64,000 nt of DNA from BJGV01 sp965205785 (GTDB taxonomy: Bacteria; Pseudomonadota; Gammaproteobacteria; Burkholderiales; Nitrosomonadaceae): positions 62,001 through 126,000 of the forward strand of contig OZ242188.1 in NCBI GenBank assembly GCA_965205785.1, given 5' to 3'. The notes beneath the pieces were generated by a model. It saw nothing but the letters and a program-made list of their open reading frames with translations. It searched no databases and was not told the DNA's origin. Positions 17,327 to 25,171 of the stretch are shown here, piece by piece. Numbering within the stretch: position 1 is the stretch's first letter; each line of letters opens with the position of its first letter. Made by a program: the position numbers and the translations under genes.

Positions 17327-18358
17327 TTATTTCTGAGTGGTAACATGTTTTATCATACGCTTCACATCAGGATGAGTTTTGCTGGTGAGTATTTCAATTT
17401 CCGGATGTTTTTTTGCAAAGACCCTGAATATTTCATCGGCGAACGCCTGCCCGATAAACTCAACACCTTCAAAGTTAAATACTACCGTTTTAAATTTCTC
17501 AATACGTACTAACACTCTTTTCGCTTGTGAGCGTGAGATAAGATTATTGTCACCATACTGAGCCAGTCTGACAGGGATATAGGTTTTGGTAAATCCAATA
17601 TCATCGCCGGATGTGAACTGGTTAAAAATCTTTTTCATGGTTCGTGATGTGTGGTTGTGAATCGCCATCCATACCGATGTTCCCGTTCCAACCCGAATGG
17701 TTTGAAGGATTACATCCCTTTCATCATTATGTTTATGCGGGAAATATACTCCGCCGGATAAAATATCAAAGGAATCAAACATGCGGGTAGTAAAGAAAAT
17801 ACCTTCACCGGTATGATTCTCCGGATCAGTGGTCAACTTACCTTTGGATAACTCGAGCACAGAATGACGTTCATCCAGAAGACCCGTTTCATTTTGAATT
17901 TTCTTAAAAATACCGATACCGTCATCTTCAATCAGGAATGTTGTTCCGGCGGCAGTCTTTTCAATTGTAACGATAATTTCTGATGCGCCGGAATGATCTA
18001 TTGCGTTATTAAATATTTCCGTAAAACCGAAATGGAGAATATTTAAAACATTGTCAGGTAGAGGGGAAAGCACCGACCGAATATCATTTGTCCAAACAAC
18101 ATCCTCTGCGAGATCAGGTGTTATTTTATAACTGTTTTGTTGTTTTACGAGTGAGACAAGTTTATATCTGCGATTTTTAGTTCTGCCATCTGCAATGATA
18201 ACTTTTTCATGAACAAGTTTAGCCAGGTGCTTGTGTGCTCCCTGGTGACTGATCTTAAATTTATTTCCGGTCAGGGTAACAATATCTTTTGGATGTTTGC
18301 CGATGTTCTCCAGTATAAATCGCCTGACTATTTCACCTCTTTTGCGCACTGCTCTCAT
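17327..18358 (-). CDS. wHTH - GHKL ATPase - STAS-like (DUF4325) regulator
   Basis: A 343-aa predicted cytoplasmic regulator. Residues 1-75 are a winged-helix DNA-binding domain (FKISHQGAHKHLAKLVHEKV). Residues 100-215 form a histidine-kinase-type ATPase fold with N-box FTEIFNNAIDHS (112-123), G1 DDGIGI (145-150) and G2 HTGEGIFF (182-189). Residues 260-335 match the STAS-like DUF4325 domain (VVFNFEGVEFIGQAFADEIFR). AAGGG precedes the ATG at 18356-18358. Proteins of this architecture resemble anti-sigma/anti-anti-sigma pairs fused in one chain and often sit in accessory islands (recalled). No sensor or partner is adjacent. Confidence 0.85.
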   Translation of the reverse strand: MRAVRKRGEIVRRFILENIGKHPKDIVTLTGNKFKISHQGAHKHLAKLVHEKVIIADGRTKNRRYKLVSLVKQQNSYKITPDLAEDVVWTNDIRSVLSPLPDNVLNILHFGFTEIFNNAIDHSGASEIIVTIEKTAAGTTFLIEDDGIGIFKKIQNETGLLDERHSVLELSKGKLTTDPENHTGEGIFFTTRMFDSFDILSGGVYFPHKHNDERDVILQTIRVGTGTSVWMAIHNHTSRTMKKIFNQFTSGDDIGFTKTYIPVRLAQYGDNNLISRSQAKRVLVRIEKFKTVVFNFEGVEFIGQAFADEIFRVFAKKHPEIEILTSKTHPDVKRMIKHVTTQK

Positions 18359-18611
18359 CTGATCACCCTTTCACTGTCACTCTATGGTATTGTCAACTTA
18401 TATAGCAACCTTTATTGATATTATCATCAACTAACCGCAGAAGATTGTCAATCTTACTTTGGGCCGGGTACTGATCCCCCGTTTATTATGACTGTCAGAA
18501 GCAAACAAGCCGATTAAAAAACTTGTGTTCGTTACCCTGGTTGACAGAAGAGTAATCAGCAGGAAAAGAATCCCGGAGAAATCTGCGAGGCGCTTACGAG
18601 GCTATTTATAC

Positions 18612-18893
18612 ATGAGTTGGAAATCACCGGTAGAGCAGGAAGGAATACCCATTACGCCCTCCGGGGGTGATGCTACAAACCCGGAGGCCCCATCATTAAA
18701 ACAGCTTAATAACTCATACCACAGGCTGGCCCACATTTTTTCTTCAATGTACCCGCAGATTTATTGGATGGCTATAGACACGAATGTTCACTTTAGATAC
18801 AAAACAGATACTCAGGCAGGACAAAAAACAAGTACTACATTTGAATGGAATCAGTGGAATTTTACAAAGACTGAACTAAAGGGGTTCCCATAG
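18612..18893 (+). CDS. Hypothetical protein, uncertain
   Basis: A 93-aa frame starting MSWKSPVEQEGIPITPSGGD and ending WNFTKTELKGFP. I recognise no family. A GAGG lies 10 bases before the ATG. The open frame extends a further 29 codons upstream without a better start. Its 3' end overlaps the convergent exported-protein gene by 18 bases. Composition looks protein-like rather than shadow, but support is thin. Confidence 0.3.
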   Translation: MSWKSPVEQEGIPITPSGGDATNPEAPSLKQLNNSYHRLAHIFSSMYPQIYWMAIDTNVHFRYKTDTQAGQKTSTTFEWNQWNFTKTELKGFP

Positions 18894-19274
18894 ACTCATT
18901 CCATTCCCGTCTGTTACTCGTATCCATGACTTCCCGGTATCACCATCAAGTAGAAACGTGCTCCATACTGCTTTTTTTGACATAAATATCTGAAATCTGG
19001 CATGTATGGGAGGAGAAATCTCTTGACGCTCAAGTACCAGTATTTCATCCCAGGCTCTGTTGTTGCTCCCTTTAATCTGTAGATATTGCCACACGCGCCC
19101 AGTAAACCGGTCAAGACGAAATGTATACCTTGCAGCAACTGGTAACTGAACCATTTCAAATCGGGCGCCCGAAGGAAGAATGTTTTGATGAGTATTCGGG
19201 CTCTCAGCAGCTACTTCCAGCCAAAAACCCATCATTACTGTTAAGCACAGAAGCTTTGCAAGTAACTGCAACAT
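18876..19274 (-). CDS. Exported hypothetical protein with repeated TG-x-W motif
   Basis: A 132-aa protein with an excellent AAGGAGG 3-4 bases before the ATG at 19272-19274. Residues 1-23 form a cleavable signal peptide (MLQLLAKLLCLTVMMGFWLEVAA). The mature part contains two similar segments, ARYTFRLDRFTGRVWQYLQ and ARFQIFMSKKAVWSTFLLDGDTGKSW, each with hydrophobic strand, D-x-x-TG and W; such repeats occur in small secreted beta proteins of unknown function. No partner gene is evident. Confidence 0.7.
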   Translation of the reverse strand: MLQLLAKLLCLTVMMGFWLEVAAESPNTHQNILPSGARFEMVQLPVAARYTFRLDRFTGRVWQYLQIKGSNNRAWDEILVLERQEISPPIHARFQIFMSKKAVWSTFLLDGDTGKSWIRVTDGNGMSLWEPL

Positions 19275-19477
19275 ATTCCTCCTTTTATACCACTAAATTT
19301 ACTGGCTTTGACTGAACACTATTGCTCTACTATAAGCACAACTTTCTATTTTTAGCACAAAACTGACACTCAGACCAATAAGAAATTTACATATTGTATT
19401 TCCAAGATTTGCCCGTATAGTTTAATCTGCCATAGATGAAACTATATTTGTTTATGCTAAATTAATTGCTATTGAAA

Positions 19478-19502
19478 TTCATCCCCGCGGGTGCGGGGAA
19501 CA
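19478..19502. repeat. Solitary type I-E CRISPR-repeat-like sequence (R2)
   Basis: TTCATCCCCGCGGGTGCGGG followed by GAACA, nearly a textbook I-E repeat core on the reverse strand with its palindrome CCCCGC...GCGGGG intact. It lies 102 bases upstream of the HigB start, ahead of the promoter, and pairs with R3 to bracket the toxin-antitoxin genes. Confidence 0.65.
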
Positions 19503-19569
19503 ATTCAGTAAACCGGGTATATTTGAAATTGATCCTGAAGGTTTCCGGAAAACTTTCTTGAAATATCAC

Positions 19570-19597
19570 TTGAAATTTATATCTATATGTATATAAT
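19570..19597 (+). promoter_or_regulatory. Sigma-70-type promoter for the Gp49 HigBA pair
   Basis: TTGAAA at 19570-19575 and TATAAT at 19592-19597 are separated by 16 bases. The toxin ATG begins only 7 bases after the -10 box, so transcription would start at or beside the A of the start codon, suggesting a leaderless message. Confidence 0.65.
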
Positions 19598-19603
19598 TCC
19601 CTA

Positions 19604-19960
19604 ATGCGTGATGAGAAGCAATTGTATTGGGTGGGTGGCTCAAAAAAAGCTTTGAAAGCAATGCCTGAAGAGGTCAAAGATACATTTGGATATGCTCTTG
19701 ATCTGGCTCAGAACGGGGAGAAACATTCAGCTTCTAAACCACTGAAAGGTTATAAGGGGGCAGGTGTTTTGGAAGTTGTTGAGAATGATAACGGGGATAC
19801 TTACCGCGCTGTATACACAGTAAAATTTTATAATGCTGTCTATGTTTTACACTGTTTTCAGAAGAAATCAAAAAAGGGTATTGCTACACCAAAAGCAGAC
19901 CTTGATTTGATTAAGGAACGGTTAAAGGCAGCGGAAGATCACGCTAAAGGAAAAAAATAA
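19604..19960 (+). CDS. higB: HigB-like toxin, phage Gp49 family
   Basis: RelE/ParE-superfamily toxin of the Gp49-like group, 118 aa. Key phrases are KALKAMPEEVKDTFGYALDLAQNG, KPLKGYKGAGVLEVVEN, DTYRAVYTVKFYNAVYVLHCFQKKSKKG and the terminal ATPKADLDLIKERL; all are typical of the family, as is the length. Expected action is ribosome-dependent mRNA cleavage. The stop codon overlaps the antitoxin ATG by one base (TAATG), so the genes are coupled. The pair is bracketed by CRISPR-repeat-like R2 and R3. Confidence 0.93.
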   Translation: MRDEKQLYWVGGSKKALKAMPEEVKDTFGYALDLAQNGEKHSASKPLKGYKGAGVLEVVENDNGDTYRAVYTVKFYNAVYVLHCFQKKSKKGIATPKADLDLIKERLKAAEDHAKGKK

Positions 19961-20289
19961 TGGCCCATATAGAAATCGAAGAAAGCTCCGGGAATGTATA
20001 TGATGATCTGGGTTTCACTGATGACGGAGAAATGAAGATTAAGGCTGATCTGGCTCGAAAAATACATGAAATAATCAGACAAAGAAAAATGAGCCAGCAA
20101 AAATCAGCAGAACTGGTCGGTATGACACAGCCAAAGCTTTCTCTGATGCTGAGAGGCCAGTTTCGCGGAATTAGTCCGACAAAAATGATGCAATGTCTGA
20201 ATAGACTGGGCCGCGATGTTCAGATCGTTGTGAAGCCACAACACCGGATACGTAAACCCGGACGGGTTGAAGTCATTTGTATGGGGTAA
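19960..20289 (+). CDS. higA: HigA-like antitoxin (XRE family)
   Basis: Partner antitoxin, 109 aa. An acidic N-terminal stretch (EIEESSGNVYDDLGFTD) precedes an XRE helix-turn-helix (KIHEIIRQRKMSQQKSAELVGMTQPKLSLMLRGQF, about 35-69), followed by RLGRDVQIVVKP, the usual ending for antitoxins of Gp49 toxins. It probably neutralises HigB and represses the promoter at 19570-19597. A diverged fragment of a paralogue lies at 16954-17100. Confidence 0.93.
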   Translation: MAHIEIEESSGNVYDDLGFTDDGEMKIKADLARKIHEIIRQRKMSQQKSAELVGMTQPKLSLMLRGQFRGISPTKMMQCLNRLGRDVQIVVKPQHRIRKPGRVEVICMG

Positions 20290-20296
20290 ACAATTA

Positions 20297-20322
20297 TTCA
20301 TCTCCGCCGGGGCGGGGAACAC
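20297..20322. repeat. Solitary type I-E CRISPR-repeat-like sequence (R3)
   Basis: TTCATCTCCGCCGGGGCGGG followed by GAACAC, with the I-E ending GGGGAACAC conserved. It begins 8 bases after the antitoxin stop codon and is immediately followed by an unrelated DUF4143 remnant. Same orientation as R1 and R2. Confidence 0.6.
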
Positions 20323-20325
20323 TTC

Positions 20326-20608
20326 AAAAACTTATCTACAGGGCGTCTGTTTCATACTTTTACCGTACCTCTGCCGGAGCTGAAATCGATTTACTACTTG
20401 AGTTGGGTTTAGTCAATATTAGGCTATTGAGATCAAAGCCAGTCGCACGCCCACCGTCCAAAAGGGATTTCACATGGCGTGCGAAGATTTGAAGGTAAGG
20501 CGTAAGTTTGTTGTCTACACAGGGGAGGACAGATTCCTGCCCGGTAAGGATACAACCATCCTATCGCTGTCGCATTGTATTGAAGAGTTAAGAAAGCTAA
20601 CTGGTTAG
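20326..20608 (+). pseudogene. C-terminal remnant of a DUF4143/AAA ATPase
   Basis: The plus strand encodes SYFYRTSAGAEIDLLLELG and, after a frameshift near 20410-20460, KGFHMACEDLKVRRKFVVYTGEDRFLPG and a final IEELRKLTG. These are the endings of the DUF4143 ATPase family (RTxxGAEIDLLLE; GF..ACEDL). The N-terminal ATPase and HTH domains are absent. Non-functional remnant. Confidence 0.8.
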
Positions 20609-20627
20609 ACACACCGCTATATTACCC

Positions 20628-21030
20628 ATGAAAATTATCCCCATCAGCAATTTACACTTGGAATTTGGGATTGATTGTAAGCCCCCAAAGGGCAGCAGTG
20701 CTGACGTCATGTTTTTGGCCGGGGACATCTATAACCTTCCGAAATTATGAACCATTAAGCCGCTTTCTTAAAGGATGGCAGAAGCTGGTTATTTTTGTTG
20801 CGGATAATCACGAATTCTATACCAACACCAATATGCATGCTGAGGTTGCAAAGTTCCAGGAATGGACTTCCAACACTCATCCGAGCGTCCATTTCTTACA
20901 AAGTCATCCTGTACCATTGATGGATTTCACTTTTTTGGCAATACCATGTGGTACTGATTTTCTTGGCGGGTCAGAAAAGCAATACTCGAAGCGATAGCCC
21001 AAATGAATGACTTGCCCCATTTCCACTAAA
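20628..21030 (+). pseudogene. Frameshifted metallophosphoesterase
   Basis: From the ATG at 20628 the frame reads MKIIPISNLHLEFG and ADVMFLAGDIYNLPK, a calcineurin-like phosphoesterase start (with DLHLEFG changed to NLHLEFG), then stops. Another frame continues with KGWQKLVIFVADNHEFYTN (GNHEFY motif altered to DNHEFY) and HPSVHFLQSHPV. Loss of both the first metal-ligand Asp and the Gly of GNHE, plus frameshift and truncation, indicates decay. Confidence 0.8.
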
Positions 21031-21083
21031 ATTCATACGAAACCCTGGGGCAAGCCCGGCTATTCTCCGGAATCTGATGCCCA

Positions 21084-21924
21084 TCAGGATTCCTTTCCAC
21101 AGTGAGGGCAAACTACAGGAGCCTTATTTTTTGCATTTTCTATTATCCCACTTGCGATAATACCTCCGGGCAAGGCAATCATTGCAATCCCAAAAATGGC
21201 TGATACTCCGGCGATAACTTTTCCGGCCATTGTAATGGGATAAACATCCCCATATCCAATTGTTGTTAAAGTCACCACAGCCCACCAAAGAGATGCCGGA
21301 ATGCTGGAGAAAATATTCGGTTGAGCTTCATGTTCAGCAAAGTAGATCAAACTCCCGCAGAGCAATAGCAGAAATACCATAGTTATAAGTGTTAAAACCA
21401 GTTCATCCTTACGGGACCTGATAGCATCAGCTAAAACATCCATTGCATTTGTATAGCGGGTAAATTTTAAAACCCTCATCAGACGGACTATCCGTAAAAT
21501 ACGGAGATCAATTCCTGCCATTGATAAAAAGAATGGTGCAATAGCCAGAAGGTCAATCAGCCCCATCGGCGAAAGAAAAAAGTGAATACGTCCACCTTTT
21601 GGGGTTTGGGGTTTGGGGTTTGGGGTTTGGGGTTTGGGGTTTGGGGTTTGGGGTTTGGAGTTTGGGGTTTGGGGTTTGGGGTTTGGGGGTCAAGTCTGAA
21701 ACCCAAAACCTTACAAGATATTCAATGCTAAAAACCAGAACGGAGAATAATTCAAAAATATTAAATGCTTTTTTATAAATTACTCCGATTTGTTCTTCGG
21801 TTTCAAGCACAAGAGCAAAAATATTCAGAATGATTACTGTGGCAATTGCCATCTGTAGCTTACAGGATGCTTTCCTTTCATGAGATCCATAAAGGGCAGT
21901 ATGAATTTTATCTTTACTGGGCAT
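21084..21924 (-). CDS. Voltage-gated K+ channel, split by a heptanucleotide repeat tract
   Basis: Six-helix Kv-type channel in two frames. Part one (21924 down) has S1 (AIATVIILNIFALVLE) and S2 (FELFSVLVFSIEYLVRFWV), then enters the repeat tract as PKPQTPN units and ends out of frame at 21553. Part two carries S3 (GLIDLLAIAPFFLSM), an S4 voltage sensor with Arg every third residue (LRILRIVRLMRVLKFTRY), S5, the selectivity filter TTIGYGDVYP and S6, ending CPHCGKES. The frames differ by one base: removal of one 7-base unit, or gain of two, would join them into a 277-aa protein, the usual size for bacterial Kv channels. In the present state only truncated products are expected. Confidence 0.88.
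21601..21684. repeat. Heptanucleotide tandem repeat (GGGGTTT), 12 units
   Basis: Eight perfect GGGGTTT units, one GGAGTTT variant (21657-21663) and three more perfect units. The tract lies in the S2-S3 cytoplasmic linker of the K+ channel gene. G-run periodicity on the plus strand could also form a G-quadruplex, which would favour instability (inference). Confidence 0.98.
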
Positions 21925-22165
21925 ACGATATATTTCAATCCGGAAAGTAATCGTTATTACTTTTCATTTTAATACTATTGCTCTTAGCAGCTCTCTTCAG
22001 TTGTAGTGCAGTAGTAACCAGACTAGTTGCCTTCAGACTTACTACATGCATAGCAGGAAAAAAGGGCAATAAAGACTATTAGTCGCCCTCTACCCATTTT
22101 TATCTTACTTCTGATTTATATGATCATCCCCTGGTTTCTTTTTTGATCCAGTTGCCTGTCATTTG

Positions 22166-22453
22166 TTACCGGTATGATTTTTTATTCGTGTCTGTCTGTT
22201 TATACCACAATTTTCCAGTCGATTTCAGGGCAAATGCGCCGCTTACCACTAAAACAGCCAAACCGATAAAATGAATGAATGGCTTGGCTACATCATTGAT
22301 CCAACAGTTTTGGGGAACCTTTAGGGCGGCGGGAATCGAATGGTAGCCTGAAACCATTGTTATATAACGATCTACGTTTTTTCTATGGGGCTGGCCCAGA
22401 TAATGCCTAATTTGTGTTATAGGGGTAAGGATGAGGCGAGCAGCATAAGCCAA
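22166..22453 (-). CDS. Hypothetical protein with one membrane helix
   Basis: A 95-aa open frame; the likely protein part is the C-terminal ~63 aa from MVSGYHSIP, with one membrane helix (FIHFIGLAVLVVSGAFALKS) and a polar, basic tail. No family is recognised and no clear ribosome-binding site is seen at either start. It sits in a region of remnants and may itself be one. Confidence 0.35.
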   Translation of the reverse strand: MAYAARLILTPITQIRHYLGQPHRKNVDRYITMVSGYHSIPAALKVPQNCWINDVAKPFIHFIGLAVLVVSGAFALKSTGKLWYKQTDTNKKSYR

Positions 22454-22535
22454 GCGAAGCAGGCTCGATTGGTTGTGTAAGCGATACCCCGAAACGAACT
22501 CTTGAACTATTGCCTATCGCGAACAAAAATATGAC

Positions 22536-22898
22536 CTAACGAATATCGAGCTTTTCATCGATTACTGGCGCAGGATTATCCCATGACCCAGCGCATCGTT
22601 CGTAATAATCAACATACTTTTGGAAACGCGGATATTCGCCTTGAATAAAATAAGTATAAAGGCGATTTACTATTTTCTTCATAAGAGACTTCATCTCAGG
22701 GTTTGTAATTCGAGAGGCCTCGTTCCACGGAATCTCATTACCTTCGGCATCTATAATTTTAACATCTGAATAATCACCAGTTTTTGTCACAGGAGTTGTG
22801 CCAGCATGAATATCCTCAATTTCAGTATGACGCACACACATCGCTGTCAGCGTTTTAGCAAATTTACCAGCCATTGTTCTTTCAGTTTTTAAATCCAT
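22536..22898 (-). CDS. Hypothetical protein
   Basis: A soluble 120-aa protein (MDLKTERTMAGKFAKTLTAM...), with a conserved-looking middle (DAEGNEIPWNEASRITNPEM) and aromatic C-terminal part (RFQKYVDYYERCAGSWDNPAP). I cannot name a family. No signal peptide. It lies 28 bases downstream of a lipoprotein gene on the same strand's far side and may mark the left edge of the island. Confidence 0.55.
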   Translation of the reverse strand: MDLKTERTMAGKFAKTLTAMCVRHTEIEDIHAGTTPVTKTGDYSDVKIIDAEGNEIPWNEASRITNPEMKSLMKKIVNRLYTYFIQGEYPRFQKYVDYYERCAGSWDNPAPVIDEKLDIR

Positions 22899-22926
22899 AT
22901 TTTATTCACCACATGTTTTATATTTA

Positions 22927-23331
22927 TTAATGCTTTCCATGAACATAAATCGCATCACCTTGAAGTGTCTGATACTCATCTGTTCCAGAGTAAAAGAATC
23001 CTCCGCCGTTAGCTGATGGTGTATAGTTGGTATAGCTTTCATGCTTCTCTCCCATGCCACTTAAAACAATGCCATTAGCACCAATTTGAGCGGCTTGTTT
23101 TTTTAGTTCTTCAACCGCTCGGTTCAATGCTTCTTGCTGTGATAGCATTTCTACTGCCTCTGATTTTACTATACCAATACTCTCAAATTTAGTGTTTGGT
23201 GCATCACGGTACACCTTAACTAAGGAAGGATCGATAGGATCACGCACCTCTCCAGTAACTAAGGCTGAACCTGATGCACACCCAATTAGGAGAAGCGTCA
23301 TTAACAAACCAGAAAATTGTCGTAAAATCAT
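22927..23331 (-). CDS. Predicted lipoprotein
   Basis: A 134-aa protein starting at the ATG at 23329-23331 (MILRQFSGLLMTLLLIGC), with AAGG upstream; a GTG 9 bases earlier is the longer option. The lipobox LLIGC at about 14-18 predicts lipidation. The mature part has NRAVEELKKQAAQIGANGIVLSGMG, resembling small lipoproteins of the YajI/DUF4156-like kind that carry an A-x-x-x-GAN-G-V motif, and a Gly/Tyr-rich tail. Function unknown. Confidence 0.7.
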   Translation of the reverse strand: MILRQFSGLLMTLLLIGCASGSALVTGEVRDPIDPSLVKVYRDAPNTKFESIGIVKSEAVEMLSQQEALNRAVEELKKQAAQIGANGIVLSGMGEKHESYTNYTPSANGGGFFYSGTDEYQTLQGDAIYVHGKH

Positions 23332-23407
23332 AATTATCACCTTTCTTCCTTCAAGCTAAATACAGCTTACTAAACAATGCTCTCTTGCAAATTAAGATTG
23401 CGCCATT

Positions 23408-24893
23408 TTACTTGACCTTCTCAATTAATGCCTGCACAAGCAAGAACATTGCATATGTATCCTGTTTACAATATTCAGTAAGATTGTCCCATAGCAAAGA
23501 CAATTCGCTCTCGGCTAACTTTCCATTGATGAATGCATTGTATTGCAACATAGCATCACCACCGTGAGATATTTCTAGATCATCATAGCTGAGGTCAGTA
23601 AAAGCAGGTAGTACAACTTTAATTGAAGCAGAGCTTTTTTGACTTGGGCTATAGAGCCAGCGCTTTTTAAATAGCTCAAGTAAATCGACAACCCTAGAAT
23701 TAATGGCGTTTAAGGCAGTAGTATATTCAGGAAAATCTCTGGCCAGATCATTGTTGCGAGCAATCTCAAAGGACTGATTATAAACTATAACGTGACCATC
23801 TACTCCACATAGCTCGATCAGCTTTTCAGCAAAAACCCGGCGAGGATCAGTTTGTTCTTTGTGTGGGTATTCGTTATGCACTACTTCAGCATCGGGACTT
23901 TCTTGTATATGAACAGAGAATTGAAACGGTATCTGTTGATATGGTCTCGTCCCATCAAAAAGAGGAACGGCTGGATTGATCGTCTCATAATCCAAAAAAT
24001 ACAGCGGATATTGTAACTGGCCCAGAAAGCCTTTTATGCTGGCGCGGTCAATAATGGTGTCTCCGCTCAAATAGCTTTCGATATCCAAACCCTTTACCCC
24101 GCCCGGACGAATATGATCAGGTAGTTTTTCAAGGTTTGCACTATGTTGACGGGAAAGCTCTTCAGCTCTCTTTTTTTGAAAAACATCATACACAGAATAA
24201 TCTGGCACATGCTTCCAGCAATGGTCACGGTAATCACACTCAAACGGTGCAAAACACCGTGCACCAATTGACACATCTGGCTCTTTTTTTGCGCTCCAGA
24301 ACATAGCCAAGTTGTCCAGCGACAGCCTCAACTTCAGCTTGTCTAGAAAAGACCTCATCAGATATTTCTTCTAGTTTAAACAAAGATTTTGGATCAATAT
24401 CACCAGCGCGAATATAGCTATTATCTAATACCATCATAAAGCATTTGCGGATTTTGTATCCTGCACCGTTAAAGACATGGTACTGAAACGCCATGTCATC
24501 GAGGTGGTAATCTTTGACACTGGTCGAACTTTTTACCTCGATCAGATCCCATTCATCACTTTCACTAACGCGCTTTAAAATATCAATGCGTGAATAGCCA
24601 CCATCAATTGGATGCATCGCTGTGGCTTCAAAAATAATATTATTACCGTCTTTGATAAATTGCTGCGTAGATTCAATTGCGCCTTTCACATCCCAATAAG
24701 CATTTGTGACCTCAATTCCATCATCGAAATAAGACATAGCAAGCGCACCAACCTCATTCCCCGCATCAAACCGCGCTTGCGTCTGCGCATCAATCTCTGG
24801 CGCAAGGTCTTTACGATGGCGATACAACCACAAGGCCTTCGGACATTGGAGACCCTTCACGTACTGAGATTTTGAGATTGTATGCTTATCCAT
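23408..24893 (-). pseudogene. DUF2779 nuclease-like protein, one-base frameshift in A7 run
   Basis: The N-terminal part (24893 down: SKSQYVKGLQCPKALWLYR ... DEWDLIEVKSSTSVKDYH) is a Cas4-like PD-(D/E)xK domain with four-cysteine potential. The C-terminal part holds the DUF2779 RNase H-like domain (YPLYFLDYETINPAVPLFDG ... YNQSFEIARNNDLA ... LTEYCKQDTYAM, DEDD-type residues). The two frames meet at a run of seven A (24284-24290 as T on the plus strand); removing one A gives a continuous 494-aa protein, normal for the family. It is divergent from the excisionase-helicase operon. It could be decay, sequencing error, or slippage-tolerated expression. Confidence 0.85.
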
Positions 24894-24974
24894 GATTGGA
24901 AAGTTACTTGATTGTTTATAGATTTTCCACTATTTTCTCATTATTGCTCATTTACACCAAGGATCAGGAAAGCC

Positions 24975-25169
24975 ATGGACAACGATATTATGACGATGAA
25001 AGAGGTCGCTGATTACCTCAAGCTAAATGAAAAAACTGCCTATCGTTTAACATCAGACGGTAAGCTTCCCGCATTTAAAGTTGGCGGTAGCTGGCGTTTT
25101 CGTAAGTCAGAGATTGACGAATGGACAAAAAAGCAAAGTAATCAATCCGAAAGGCAAGGTACTAAGTAA
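24975..25169 (+). CDS. Excisionase-family helix-turn-helix protein
   Basis: A 64-aa DNA-binding protein with AGGA before the ATG at 24975. It matches the MerR/excisionase-like HTH_17 domain over its whole length: TMKEVADYLKLNEKTAYRLTSDGKLPAFKVGGSWRF followed by RKSEIDEWTKKQ. It lies 2 bases before the SNF2 helicase gene, so it probably regulates the type III-like operon rather than excision. Homologous small HTH genes commonly lead restriction operons (recalled). Confidence 0.88.
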   Translation: MDNDIMTMKEVADYLKLNEKTAYRLTSDGKLPAFKVGGSWRFRKSEIDEWTKKQSNQSERQGTK

Positions 25170-25171
25170 GC

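Noticed and set aside
17105..20322. A CRISPR array
   Set aside because: Three I-E-like repeat units are hundreds to thousands of bases apart with genes between; there is no regular repeat-spacer run and no cas gene. They are listed as solitary repeat-like sequences.
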